DNA from: Isoetes taiwanensis
Lineage: Eukaryota > Streptophyta > Lycopodiopsida > Isoetales > Isoetaceae
DNA: 64,000 nt
NCBI GenBank assembly: GCA_021234155.1
Contig: JAJEKV010000566.1
Coordinates: forward strand, 18,230-82,229
Direction of reading: 5' to 3'
Shown here: piece by piece, positions 1 through 11,734 of the stretch
How the letters are laid out: every line of letters begins with the position of its first letter
Position numbering within the stretch: position 1 is the stretch's first letter
Translations under genes and position numbers: made by a program
The notes under the pieces: generated by a model
What the model was told of the DNA's origin: nothing
The model's database searches: none
What the model saw: the letters and a program-made list of their open reading frames with translations, nothing else

Positions 1-134
1 GCAAAGCATTTTTTAATTACCTCAGCCCAGCGTGCATTGAGATCCGCAATGATGTTCTTGTGATCCAAACGCCGCTTCTTTGAGGAATTCCATGAAGCTA
101 CCCATTCCTTGACACGAGCCTCGGCATTGGGACT
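1..134 (-). CDS. Partial open frame running off the left edge, unknown product
   Basis: On the minus strand a frame stays open from an in-frame TAA at 135-137 to the window edge, about 44 codons with no methionine. It reads as a hydrophilic helical segment rich in Lys, Arg and Trp (EARVKEWVASWNSSKKRR, then NARWAEVIKKCF). The residue mix looks like real protein rather than chance translation, so it may be an internal exon or a transposase fragment, but I do not recognise the family. The rest lies outside the window. Confidence 0.25.
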
Positions 135-712
135 TTAAAGCTGCCGAATGCTTCAAACATGTCTTGATTCATCCATAGGGTTTCAATCGTGGCTTTACAT
201 GTGTGTCAAGGAGAGAAGTCAACATTTCTTCTTGACGGCCATTTTTGTGCTAACTCAAATTGGCACTTCCTTTTCACATGTCCGACAAAATGGTTCGACA
301 CGTTGACCGATTTGCATCTCGATCGGGACTTTTCGTTAACATATCTCATTTATGACCATCGTCTAATCTCACTAATCATTAGTGTCTTCACGGTCGGGGC
401 CATACCTACAAACCAATTTAGATTCATTAATCTTGCTTTGTGACTTTTTTCAAACCTTCATTATGAATCTTTACCTACTTTCTTAAGAGTTAGTTTCCCT
501 TTTTTTTTTTTTTTTTTTTTAAAACCAACTATTTAAATTTTTCTTGCTCTTAACCACTCCACATGGGTGTTTCTTTGACATCCCTAACATCTTTAAAAAC
601 AACATTCTTAACTAGAAACCGAAAATCAATAATGCAATTTTTTTCAAAAACCACGCCCTTGTCCAATCCAGTAAAGATTTCTATTTATTGATATATTAAT
701 AAAAAAAATAAA
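135..712. other. Intergenic AT-rich DNA, no gene seen
   Basis: No coding or RNA signal was found. A 21-base T run lies at 500-520. The 84-codon open frame at 189-443 has no recognisable motif. Confidence 0.5.
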
Positions 713-1068
713 CAAGAGTAGGCGGTGAGCTTGGACAGGAACACCTAGTCTTCTCCACTCAAGGCGGGCCGACCATGCCCCTGTCCAAGTCTCCCAAATT
801 TTTCTAAACTAAATACATTAATCAATAAAATTTCAAGAGTAAGCGGTGAGCTTGGACCGGAACACCTAGTCTTCTCCCACTCAAGGCGACCCGACCATGC
901 CCTTGTCCAAGTCTCCCCAATTTTTCTAAACTAAATACATTAATCAATAAAATTACAAAAGTAAGCGGTGAGCTTGGACCCGGAACACCTAGTCTTCTCC
1001 ACTCAGAGAGGGACCGACCATGTCCAAGTCTCCCAAGTTTTTTTTTAACCTAAATAAAACATTAAAAT
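713..1068. repeat. Three tandem copies of a ~121-bp repeat with internal inverted arms
   Basis: Copies start at about 713, 834 and 956 (periods 121 and 122); the third is degraded at its 3' end. Each copy has a GC-rich half containing GAGCTTGGAC(A)GG and, about 45 bases later, CC(T)TGTCCAAGTC, which can pair as a stem. It is followed by an AT-rich spacer ending in TAATCAATAAAA. No protein is encoded. Confidence 0.85.
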
Positions 1069-1346
1069 TTTATTCTCCTACTCAAACTCAAATTCTTACC
1101 TAGAATGTCTTCGCGAAATTGAAAAATCGATTTCAAAGAGCGGCGCATTTTGTTATTAGTATACATGCAAAAAATAAAGGCATTCAATAATTAGAAAACT
1201 TACATAAATAAAGAAAAAAAAAAAAAAAAAACAAAAGCGATTCACATTGAAAAAGATCATTGACATTAAAACTATTTACATTGTTAATTAAAAAGAACTA
1301 TATATTGACATGTAAAAATGAAAATAAAAAAAAAAAAAGAACATAA

Positions 1347-1451
1347 AGAAGGGCCTCGCTTTCAACGACGCCCCTTTTGAATAAAAAATAGAGGAAGAAT
1401 GGGCCTTCGCTCTTTCAACGACTCCTTCTTCCATGGAAAAAAATAGAAGAG
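1347..1451. repeat. Two imperfect ~50-bp direct repeats beside the array
   Basis: Two copies share GGGCC(T)TCGCT...TTCAACGAC followed by an A-rich AATAGAGG / AATAGAAGAGG tail, the second leading straight into the (GAA)n tract. The stretch 1069-1346 before it is AT-rich with three A runs and shows no gene. Confidence 0.55.
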
Positions 1452-1512
1452 GAAGAAGAAGAAGAAGAAGAAGAAGAAGAAGAAGAAGAAGAAGAAGAAG
1501 AAGAAGAAGAAG
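1452..1512 (+). repeat. (GAA)n microsatellite at the left end of the 3.4-kb array
   Basis: About 20 GAA copies, longer than the ~9-10 copies at the other unit starts. The DNA to its left is unrelated to the unit, so the array boundary lies inside or next to this tract. Confidence 0.9.
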
Positions 1513-4500
1513 ATATTCTTCTTTTCCTCTTTAGTAGCCTACTTGGTGGACTCAATGATCAATGAATTGTCGAGAGGGTTTAAGGTTTTTGATATCAAAA
1601 ATTATGTAAGAGTTTTGATGACCTTTAAGGATTTGGAAGTGTGGAAATTTTATTGTTTAAGCTAGAAGGCATTTTGGGATCAATTTCTCTTCAATATTTT
1701 TGCTTAAGAAGAAGAAGTAGATAATATTGTCTTGTTGGAATACAATAGCATATTTAAAGATTGTTTACACAAGGAATTTCCATTGGTTGTTTATACTATT
1801 TTATGACACATGGATTAATAGGCCTTTTCCATATAAAAAGCTTTATGGATGCATTTTTTCTTACATGCAAGCATGACACGTGATGGTACATGCACATGTG
1901 CTTTGCATGACAACTAAGGTATGTTCTTTTTTTGCCTAAAGCTAGAAGGTATGCTCTTTTTTGCCTAAAGCTAGGATATCTTTAAAAGTACATAAAATAT
2001 CAAGCTTTAATATGCCTTGTACGTGGGCATTCAATGGCAAGGTTTATACATCCGATTTTGCTTCTTTGGCCTTTATCTTTGAATAAAAATGAGAGTTACA
2101 AGGACATTTCAGAATATATCTTTTGGGGCTTTGTCAACATTATTTTTTATTATTTTTAGTCTCAAATGCTAAAAGCATGACCGATTTTCCCCAAGATATT
2201 TTTCCTTATGGAAATTTCTTTTAAGTGTTTTATGAGCGATGGTACATTTGGAAATATATGCATTTGGGGCTTGGCTCAGAATAGCTATGGCGCCAAAGTA
2301 AATAGGGCTAAATCCTTTTTGGATTTCTGACGGCAAGATCTCAGTGCTTTGCTTGCAATCTTGATCTGCGGCATCTTCTAGAGTTCCTCACGTTGGCGGA
2401 CAAAAGAGGGCTTTATCCATCTTCATCACGCTATCTTTGAGAGTCCATCACGACCATATCATAGAGTTGAATGGTGCGGCAGGAAAATCCATTTGCCGGT
2501 TCTTTGCCGAATGATCTAGCTATGTCATAATATTACATGGGTGGCCTCTTGCAAAATATGGATGCGACATATTTCGTTCTGCATTTTGAAATAGCTTCAC
2601 ATAGCTATACTGTGATCTATAATGTGGTCTATACATGGCTTCGAAATAGCAGATATACTGTGATCCGCACCTTGGAAACCGGAGTTAGTTTTATGCCATT
2701 AGCTCTGGTGTTTGTGGCCTCTGCAAAATAATCGAATTACAAGATGCGATTTTGCAGATAGATGTCATACAAAGCTTTTCTTTTTCTTTATCTCTGGATA
2801 AATCTCTAGTCTTAGGAAAGGCTCCTAGTCTGTGGATGCCGGTGCTATATCCACTTGTTATATCCAATATTTGCTTCTGTGTCAGCTTGTATATGACAGG
2901 CTTGTCTCCGAAAAATGGAAGCCCGAGTATTGGAACATACCGTTCTGCAGGAAACAGATGGTTCTTATTTGCTTGACAGTGTTTCCTTGTTTTTCTACTA
3001 TACGATTGCAAATATGGCAAAGCTTTTTTAGCTATGGTGGAGCATGTTGGCTATAATGCCTTGGACAAATCGGTGGTAGGCCAAATAAATAGTTGGCATG
3101 ATGGCGAAGATCAGTATGTGATGCCTCTAGCAATTAACGCCACAACATGGATTGAGCGAATGCAATCTACTACATTATGGAGTGCGAAAATAAGGTCAGA
3201 TATAATTTCATTTGAAATGCATATTGGTCATGGATACGTATGGAAATTGATTACTAGCACCGAGGTGACTTTAATTCCTAACATAATGAGTTTCTACTTG
3301 AGTTAGTTATCTTGGGATTGATAGCCATAGCTACCTAATAAGTTCATACGAAAAAGTATTTATCGCTAATATGTCTAAGTTATTGCTTCCCAAAGAGTTG
3401 AAGCCTCGAGTTATATTTTATAGCATGAGGGTATGCGAATTATTAGTGGAACATCTACCACGGTTTGTATGTGCTATCTTTGTAAAGATAGATAGATATG
3501 CTCTTAAAATTAAGTTAAATGAAATGTAGCTGAATTTTATGATCTCTGAGATCTGAAATTTATGATCTACATGGCTCTAATTGTTTCTAATGATCTATCG
3601 TCATAAAGATTGGTCTATATTCTATTTTTTAATCTATATTTTTGACTTACAAATAATAATATGGACACACATGAATTAAGATTTTTTCAGAACTATTAAT
3701 ATACATTTGGAAAGTTTGACATGTTGTAAAGTTTATATTATACGGCATAATAGAAAATAATATGATTGGGAAGAATGTATATGGATTTAAATCTGAAATT
3801 ATATATTGCGAACAATTTGGGAAGCCTAAACTTTATGGTTCCATAATTCTTTCTTGTTTATGTCACCCCAGGGCAAAAGGATACAATTGGTGATCTATTG
3901 ATAAAAGAGAGACCCAATGTACCTTTGGCCCTTACACTCCATCCAGGGATTCTTGCTAGCGTTTGCATGATTTTTTGGAATGGGGTTCTCTCCTCCAATT
4001 GTCTCTTATTTGCTGTTAGGGTTGACTGTAACGTGGAGATGGAATTATTGGAAGCGGAACCAAAGCTGCATCTACTTTGTACTTCTACTTTTTTACTTGA
4101 AACATGGGAATAATTTATAGTAATATTATCGTGTATACTTTTCAAGTTTCATGGTAATCATATACATATGTAAGTTACAGATCTACTAAAATAATGCTTT
4201 GCTATTTTACTACTTGTCTTTACTATTTCACCACTTTTTATACATGTTTTATTAGGTATTATGCCTTCCTTGTGGCCTGGGTAACGCCAGGATGGATATG
4301 TGTTGTGTAGTCTTTACCTTGAATGAATACAGTTTAGTAAAATATTTTTACTATAATCTGTTAGTAATCCTGGTGAAGATGTGTCGAAGAAGAAATCGTG
4401 ACTTCCATTTGCTGGAGATATCTGGCAAGCACAATTGGTTGGCTCTACCTATTTAAAATTCAGATCTCTACTATTTGACATCTGGATGGAGGTATCTTGG

Positions 4501-4810
4501 CAAGCGGACCTATTATACAAACCAGGTTAGCTTGTACATTATTTTTTGATAAATATTCAGGTGTTGATGGCAAATGCTATGGTAAATACTATAAAATGCT
4601 GTTCATGGTACTTAAGGCCCACTGCGCCCTATGTATCTCACAAATATAAAATCCTGATTATATTTCAGGTCTTGAACTAGTCCTTTGTGCTAGTTCTCGA
4701 AATATCTGCTACAGCGGATATGGTATTTGGTCCTTGCACCTTATACTACAAAAATACAATAAATTGATCTTTGAATTAAAGATTCCATGAATCTAGTGTC
4801 TTACGGTGTA

Positions 4811-4857
4811 AGGAAGTGGGACCCCTTTTTTTATGGGGGTCTGCTTTCCTTATAAAA
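4811..4857 (+). promoter_or_regulatory. GC-rich hairpin followed by TATA box, unit 1/2 junction
   Basis: The arms GGAAGTGGGACCCC and GGGGGTCTGCTTTCC can pair around a T-rich loop. TATAAAA follows at 4851-4857, about 37 bases before the (GAA)n tract. This is a plausible core-promoter layout for a repeat transcript; no transcript evidence is available from sequence. Confidence 0.45.
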
Positions 4858-4893
4858 AAGGTGTCAATCCTGCATCGAGGGAGGGATGTGGGA

Positions 4894-7800
4894 GAAGAAG
4901 AAGAAGAAGAAGAAGAAGAAGATATTCTTCTTTTCCTCTTTAGTAGCCTACTTGGTGGACTCAATGATCAATGAATTGTCGAAGGGTTTAAGGATTTTGA
5001 TATCAAAAAATTATGTAAGAGTTTTGATGACCTTTAAGGATTTGGAAGTGTGGAAATTTTATTGTTTAAGCTAGAAGGCTTTTGGGATCAATTTCTCTTC
5101 AATATTTTTGCTTAAGAAGAAGAAGTAGATAATATTGTCTTGTTGGAATACAATAGCATATTTAAAGATTGTTTACACAAAGGAATTTCCATTGGTTGTT
5201 TATACTATTTTATGACACATGGATTAATAGGCCTTTTCCATATAAAAGCTTATGGATGCATTTTTTCTTACATGCAAGCATGACACGTGATGGTACATGC
5301 ACATGTGCTTTGCATGACAACTAAAGGTATGTTCTTTTTGCCTAAAGCTAGAAGGTATGCTCTTTTTTGCCTAAAGCTAGGATATCTTTAAAAGTACATA
5401 AAATATCAAGCTTTAATATGCCTTGTACGTGGGCATTCAATGGCAAGGTTTATACATCCGATTTGCTTCTTTGGCCTTTATCTTTGAATAAAAAATGAGA
5501 GTTACAAGGACATTTCAGAATATATCTTTTTGGAGGCTTTGTCAACATTATTTTTATTATTTTTAGTCTCAAATGCTAAAAGCATGACCGATTTTCCCCA
5601 AGATATTTTTCCTTATGGAAATTTCTTTAAGTGTTTTATGAACGATGGTACATTTGGAAATATATGCATTTGGGGCTTGGCTTCGAATAGCTATGGCGCC
5701 AAAGTAAATAGGGCTAAATCCCTTTTTAGTTCTGACGGCAAGATCTGAGTGCTTTGCTTGCAATCTTGATGCGGCATCTTCTAGAGTTCCTCGAAAGCGG
5801 ACAAAGAGGGCTTTATCTTACGTCTTCATACGCTATCTTGGGGAGTCCATCACGACCATATCATAGAAGTTGAATGGTGCGGCGGGGAAAATAGATTTGC
5901 GGTTCTTGCTTAGAATGATCTAGCTATGTCATAATATTACATGGAGTGGCCTCTTGCAAAATATGGCGACATATTTCGTTACGCATTTTGAAATAGCTTC
6001 ACATAGCTATCTTGTGATCTATAATGTGGTCTATACATGGCGAAAATAGCGGATATCTCGTGATCCGCACCTTGGAAAGCGGAGTTAGTTTTATGCCATT
6101 AGCTCACGGTGTTTGTGGCCTCTGCAAAATAATCGAATTACAAAGTGCGATTTTGCGGATAGATGTCATACAAAGCTTTTCTTTTTCTTTATCTACGGAT
6201 AAATCTCTAGTCTTAGGAAAGGCTCTAGTGCGTGGATGCGATTGCTATATCCACTTGTTATATCAATATTTTATACGTATACCGGCTTGTATATGGCGGG
6301 CTTGTCTCCAGAAAAAAATGGAAGTATTGGAACATGGATTTCTGAGGAAAGCGGATGGTTCTTATTTGCTTGACAGTGTTTCCTTGTTTTTCTAGCACGA
6401 TTGCAAATATGGCAAAGCTTTTTAGCTATGGTGGAGCATGTTGGCTATAATGCCTTGGACAAATACAGTGGTAGGCCAAATAAATAGTTGGCATGATGGC
6501 GAAGATCAGTATGTGATGCCTCTAGCAATTAACGCCACAACATGGATTGAGCGAATGCAATCTACTACATTATGGAGTGCGAAAATAAGGTCAGATATAA
6601 TTTCATTTGAAATGCATATTGGTCATGGATCGTATGGAAATTGATTACTAGCACTTACGAGGTGACTTTAATTCCTAACATAATGAGTTTCTACTTGAGT
6701 TAGTTATCTTGGGATTGATAGCCATAGCTACCTAATAAGTTCATACGAAAAAGTATTTATGCGCTAATATGTCTAAGTTATTGCTTCCCAAAAGAGTTGA
6801 AGCCTCGAGTTATATTTTATAGCATGAGGGTATGCGAATTATTAGTGGAACATCTACCACAGTTTGTATGTGCTATGCTGTAAAGATAGATAGATATGCT
6901 CTTAAGAATTAAGTTAAATGAAATGTAGCTGAATTTTATGATCTCTGGATCTTTGAAATTTATGATCTACATGGCTCTAATTGTTTCTAATGATCTATAC
7001 GTCATAAAGATTGGTCTATATTCTATTTTTTAATCTATATTTTTGACTTACAAATAATAATATGGACACACGCATGAATTAAGATTTTTTTCAGAACTAT
7101 TAATATACATTTGGAAAGTTTGACATGTTGTAAAGTTTATATTACTTCTGGCATAATAGAAAATAATATGATTGGGAAGAATGTATATGGATTTAAATCT
7201 GAAATTATATATTGCGAACAATTTGGGAAGCCTAAACTTTATGGTTCCATAATTCTTTCTTGTTTATGTCACCCCAGGGCAAAAGGATACAATTGGTGAT
7301 CAGTGATAAACTGAGAGACCCAATGTACCTTTTGGCCCTTGCATCGTCTGCAGGGATTCTGCGCTAGCGTTTGCATGATTGGCTGCAGGTACGGGTTCTC
7401 TCCTCCAATTGTCTCTTATTTGCTGTTAGGGTTGACTGTAACGTGGAGATGGAATTATTGGAAGCGGAACCAAAGCTGCATCTACTTTGTACTTCTACTT
7501 TTTTACTTGAAACATGGGAATAATTTATAGTAATATTATACGTGTATACTTTCAAGTTTCATGGTAATCATATACATATGTAAGTTACAGATCTACTAAA
7601 ATAATGCTTTGCTATTTTACTACTTGTCTTTACTATTTCACCACTTTTTATACATGTTTTATTAGGTATTATGCCTTCCTTGTGCTTTGGGTAGCGCCGG
7701 GGATGGATATGTGTTGTGTAGTCTTTACCTTGAATGAATAGAGTTTAGTAAAAATATTTTACTATAATCATTAGTAATCTGGTGAAGATGTTGTGAAGAA

Positions 7801-8308
7801 AGAAGAAATCGTGACTTCCATTTGCTGGAGATATCTGGCAAGCACAATTGGTTGGCTCTACCTATTTAAAATTCAGATCTCTACTATTTGACATCTGGAT
7901 GGAGGTATCTTGGCAAGCGGACCTATTATACAAACCAGGTTAGCTTGTACATTATTTTTTGATAAATATTCAGGTGTTGATGGCAAATGCTATGGTAAAT
8001 ACTATAAAATGCTGTTCATGGTACTTAAGGCCCACTGCGCCCTATGTATCTCACAAATATAAAATCCTGATTATATTTCAGGTCTTGAACTAGTCCTTTG
8101 TGCTAGTTCTCGAAATATCTGCTACAGCGGATATGGTATTTGGTCCACTGCACCTTATACTACAAAAAATACAATAAATTGATGCTGAATTAAAGATTCC
8201 ATGAATCTAGTGTCTTCTGGTGTAAGGAAGTGGGACCCCTCTTTTTATGGGGGGTCCTGCTTTCCTTATAAAAAGAGGTGTCCTGCATCCTGAGGGAGGG
8301 ATGTGGGA
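4894..8308 (+). repeat. 3.4-kb tandem unit, copy 2
   Basis: ~3415 bp, starting with ~9 GAA copies. It matches copies 1, 3, 4 and 5 over most of its length, but between about 5690 and 6400 it carries dense short differences, nearly all where the other copies have CAG or CTG. This breaks the 74-codon frame seen at 2752, 9577, 13008 and 16436 in the other copies. Confidence 0.9.
8225..8274 (+). promoter_or_regulatory. GC-rich hairpin followed by TATA box, unit 2/3 junction
   Basis: Same arrangement: arms GGAAGTGGGACCCC and GGGGTCCTGCTTTCC around CTCTTTTTATG, then TATAAAAA at 8267-8274. Confidence 0.45.
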
Positions 8309-11300
8309 GAAGAAGAAGAAGAAGAAGAAGAAGAAGAAGATATTCTTCTTTTCCTCTTTAGTAGCCTACTTGGTGGACTCAATGATCAATGAATTGTCGA
8401 AGGGTTTAAGGATTTTGATATCAAAAAATTATGTAAGAGTTTTGATGACCTTTAAGGATTTGGAAGTGTGGAAATTTTATTGTTTAAGCTAGAAGGCTTT
8501 TGGGATCCAATTTCTCTTCAATATTTTTGCTTAAGAAGAAGAAGTAGATAATATTGTCTTGTTGGAATACAATAGCATATTTAAAGATTGTTTACACAAG
8601 GAATTTCCATTGGTTGTTTATACTATTTTATGACACATGGATTAATAGGCCTTTTCCATATAAAAGCTTATGGATGCATTTTTTTCTTACATGCAAGCAT
8701 GACACGTGATGGTACATGCACATGTGCTTTGCATGACAACTAAGGTATGTTCTTTTTTGCCTAAAGCTAGAAGGTATGCTCTTTTTTGCCTAAAGCTAGG
8801 ATATCTTTAAAAGTACATAAAATATCAAGCTTTAATATGCCTTGTACGTGGGCATTCAATGGCAAGGTTTATACATCCGATTTGCTTCTTTGGCCTTTAT
8901 CTTTGAATAAAAAATGAGAGTTACAAGGACATTTCAGAATATATCTCTTTTTTGGAGGCTTTGTCAACATTATTTTTATTATTTTTAGTCTCAAATGCTA
9001 AAAGCATGACCGATTTTCCCAAGATATTTTTCCTTATGGAAATTTCTTTAAGTGTTTTATGAACGATGGTACATTTGGAAATATATGCATTTGGGGCTTG
9101 GCTCAGAATAGCTATGGCGCCAAAGTAAATAGGGCTAAATCCCTTTTGGATTCTGACAAGATCACAGTGCTTTGCTTGCAATCTTGATGCGGCATCTTCT
9201 AGAGTTCCTCACGGCGGAGACAAAGAGGGCTTTATCTTACGTCTTCATCCGCTATCTTGGGGAGTCCATCACGACCATATCATAGAGTTGAATGGTGCGG
9301 CGCAGGAAAATAGGGTGCCGGATTTCTTTGCCGAATGATCTAGCTATGTCATAATATTACATGGAGTGGCCTCTTGCAAAATATAAGCGACATATTTCGA
9401 TTACGCATTTTGAAATAGCTTCACATAGCTATACTGTGATCTATAATGTGGTCTATACATGGCTTCGAAATAGCAGATATACTGTGATCCGCACCTTGGA
9501 AACCGGAGTTAGTTTTATGCCATTAGCTCTGGTGTTTGTGGCCTCTGCAAAATAATCAGAATTACAAGGTACGATTTTGCAGATAGATGTCATACAAAGC
9601 TTTTCTTTTTCTTTATCTCTGGATAAATCTCTAGTCTTAGGAAAGGCTCCTAGTCTGTGGATGCCGGTGCTATATCCACTTGTTATATCCAATATTTGCT
9701 TCTGTGTCAGCTTGTATATGACAGGCTTGTCTCCGAAAAATGGAAGCCCGAGTATTGGAACATACCGTTCTGCAGGAAACAGATGGTTCTTATTTGCTTG
9801 ACAGTGTTTCCTTGTTTTTCTAGCACGATTGCAAATATGGCAAAGCTTTTTAGCTATGGTGGAGCATGTTGGCTATAATGCCTTGGACAAATACAGTGGT
9901 AGGCCAAATAAATAGTTGGCATGATGGCGAAGATCAGTATGTGATGCCTCTAGCAATTAACGCCACAACATGGATTGAGCGAATGCAATCTACTACATTA
10001 TGGAGTGCGAAAATAAGGTCAGATATAATTTCATTTGAAATGCATATTGGTCATGGATACGTATGGAAATTGGATTACTAGCACTTACGAGGGTGACTTT
10101 AATTCCTAACATAATGAGTTTCTACTTGAGTTAGTTATGCTTGGGATTGATAGCCATAGCTACCTAATAAGTTCATCTGAAAAAAAGTATTTATGCGCTA
10201 ATATGTCTAAGTTATTGCTTCCCAAAAGAGTTGAAGCCTCGAGTTATATTTTATAGCATGAGGGTATGCGAATTATTAGTGGAACATCTACCACAGTTTG
10301 TATGTGCTATGCTGTAAAGATAGATAGATATGCTCTTAAGAATTAAGTTAAATGAAATGTAGCTGAATTTTATGATCTACAGATGCTGAAATTTATGATC
10401 TACATGGCTCTAATTGTTTCTAATGATCTATACGTCATAAAGATTGGTCTATATTCTATTTTTTAATCTATATTTTTGACTTACAAATAATAATATGGAC
10501 ACACGCATGAATTAAGATTTTTTTCAGAACTATTAATATACATTTGGAAAGTTTGACATGTTGTAAAGTTTATATTACTTCTGGCATAATAGAAAATAAT
10601 ATGATTGGGAAGAATGTATATGGATTTAAATCTGAAATTATATATTGCGAACAATTTGGGAAGCCTAAACTTTATGGTTCCATAATTCTTTCTTGTTTAT
10701 GTCACCCCAGGGCAAAAGGATACAATTGGTGATCAGTGATAAACTGAGAGACCCAATGTACCTTTTGGCCCTTGCATCGTTCTTAGGGATTCGCTAACGT
10801 TTGCATGATTGGCTGCAGGTACGGGTTCTCTCCTCCAATTGTCTCTTATTTGCTGTTAGGGTTGACTGTAACGTGGAGATGGAATTATTGGAAGCGGAAC
10901 CAAAGCTGCATCTACTTTGTACTTCTACTTTTTTACTTGAAACATGGGAATAATTTATAGTAATATTATCGTGTATATTTTCAAGTTTCATGGTAATCAT
11001 ATACATATGTAAGTTCTGGATCTACTAAAATAATGCTTTGCTATTTTACTACTTGTCTTTACTATTTCACCACTTTTTATACATGTTTTATTAGGTATTA
11101 TGCCTTCCTTGTGGCCTGGGTAACGCCAGGATGGATATGTGTTGTGTAGTCTTTACCTTGAATGAATCTGAGCTTTAGTAAAATATTTTACTATAACTCA
11201 TTAGTAATCCCGTGAAGATGTGTCGAAGAAGAAATCGTGACTTCCATTTGCTGGAGATATCTGGCAAGCACAATTGGTTGGCTCTACCTATTTAAAATTC

Positions 11301-11734
11301 AGATCTCTACTATTTGACATCTGGATGGAGGTATCTTGGCAAGCGGACCTATTATACAAACCAGGTTAGCTTGTACATTATTTTTTGATAAATATTCAGG
11401 TGTTGATGGCAAATGCTATGGTAAATACTATAAAATGCTGTTCATGGTACTTAAGGCCCACTGCGCCCTATGTATCTCACAAATATAAAATCCTGATTAT
11501 ATTTCAGGTCTTGAACTAGTCCTTTGTGCTAGTTCTCGAAATATCTGCTACAGCGGATATGGTATTTGGTCCACTGCACCTTATACTACAAAAAATACAA
11601 TAAATTGATGCTGAATTAAAGATTCCATGAATCTAGTGTCTTTCGTGTAAGGAAGTGGGACCCCTCTTTTATGGGGGTCCCGCTTCCTTATAAAAAAAGA
11701 GGTGTCCCCGTGATCCCGAGGGAGGGATGTGGGA
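8309..11734 (+). repeat. 3.4-kb tandem unit, copy 3
   Basis: ~3426 bp, the same landmarks in the same order. The stretch about 9575-10080 is nearly identical to copies 1, 4 and 5. Differences from the neighbours are clustered, for example near 9225, 9310, 10375 and 10780. Confidence 0.9.
11649..11698 (+). promoter_or_regulatory. GC-rich hairpin followed by TATA box, unit 3/4 junction
   Basis: Arms GGAAGTGGGACCCC and GGGGGTCCCGCTTCC, then TATAAAAAAA from 11689. Arm differences between junctions partly compensate (TCCTGC and TCCCGC opposite GTGGGA). Confidence 0.45.

Larger units (their letters stand above)
1452..4893 (+). repeat. 3.4-kb tandem unit, copy 1
   Basis: First of five head-to-tail copies, measured from (GAA)n to (GAA)n, ~3442 bp. 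Landmarks in order: (GAA)n; CCTCTTTAGTAGCCTACTTGG; a TATA-like CATATAAAAGCTT; a 30-bp direct duplication (AAGGTATG(T/C)TCTTTTTTGCC..., near 1917-1975); several open frames of 60-110 codons; and a final GC-rich hairpin with TATA box. The open frames (2752-2976 and 3034-3306, for instance) match no family I know and are broken differently in other copies. I therefore call the unit non-coding satellite-like DNA. Confidence 0.9.

Noticed and set aside
2752-3306. Open frames of 74 and 90 codons in the repeat unit, present in several copies
   Set aside because: They persist because the copies are nearly identical, not because of selection. Copy 2 breaks the first one and no known domain is present.
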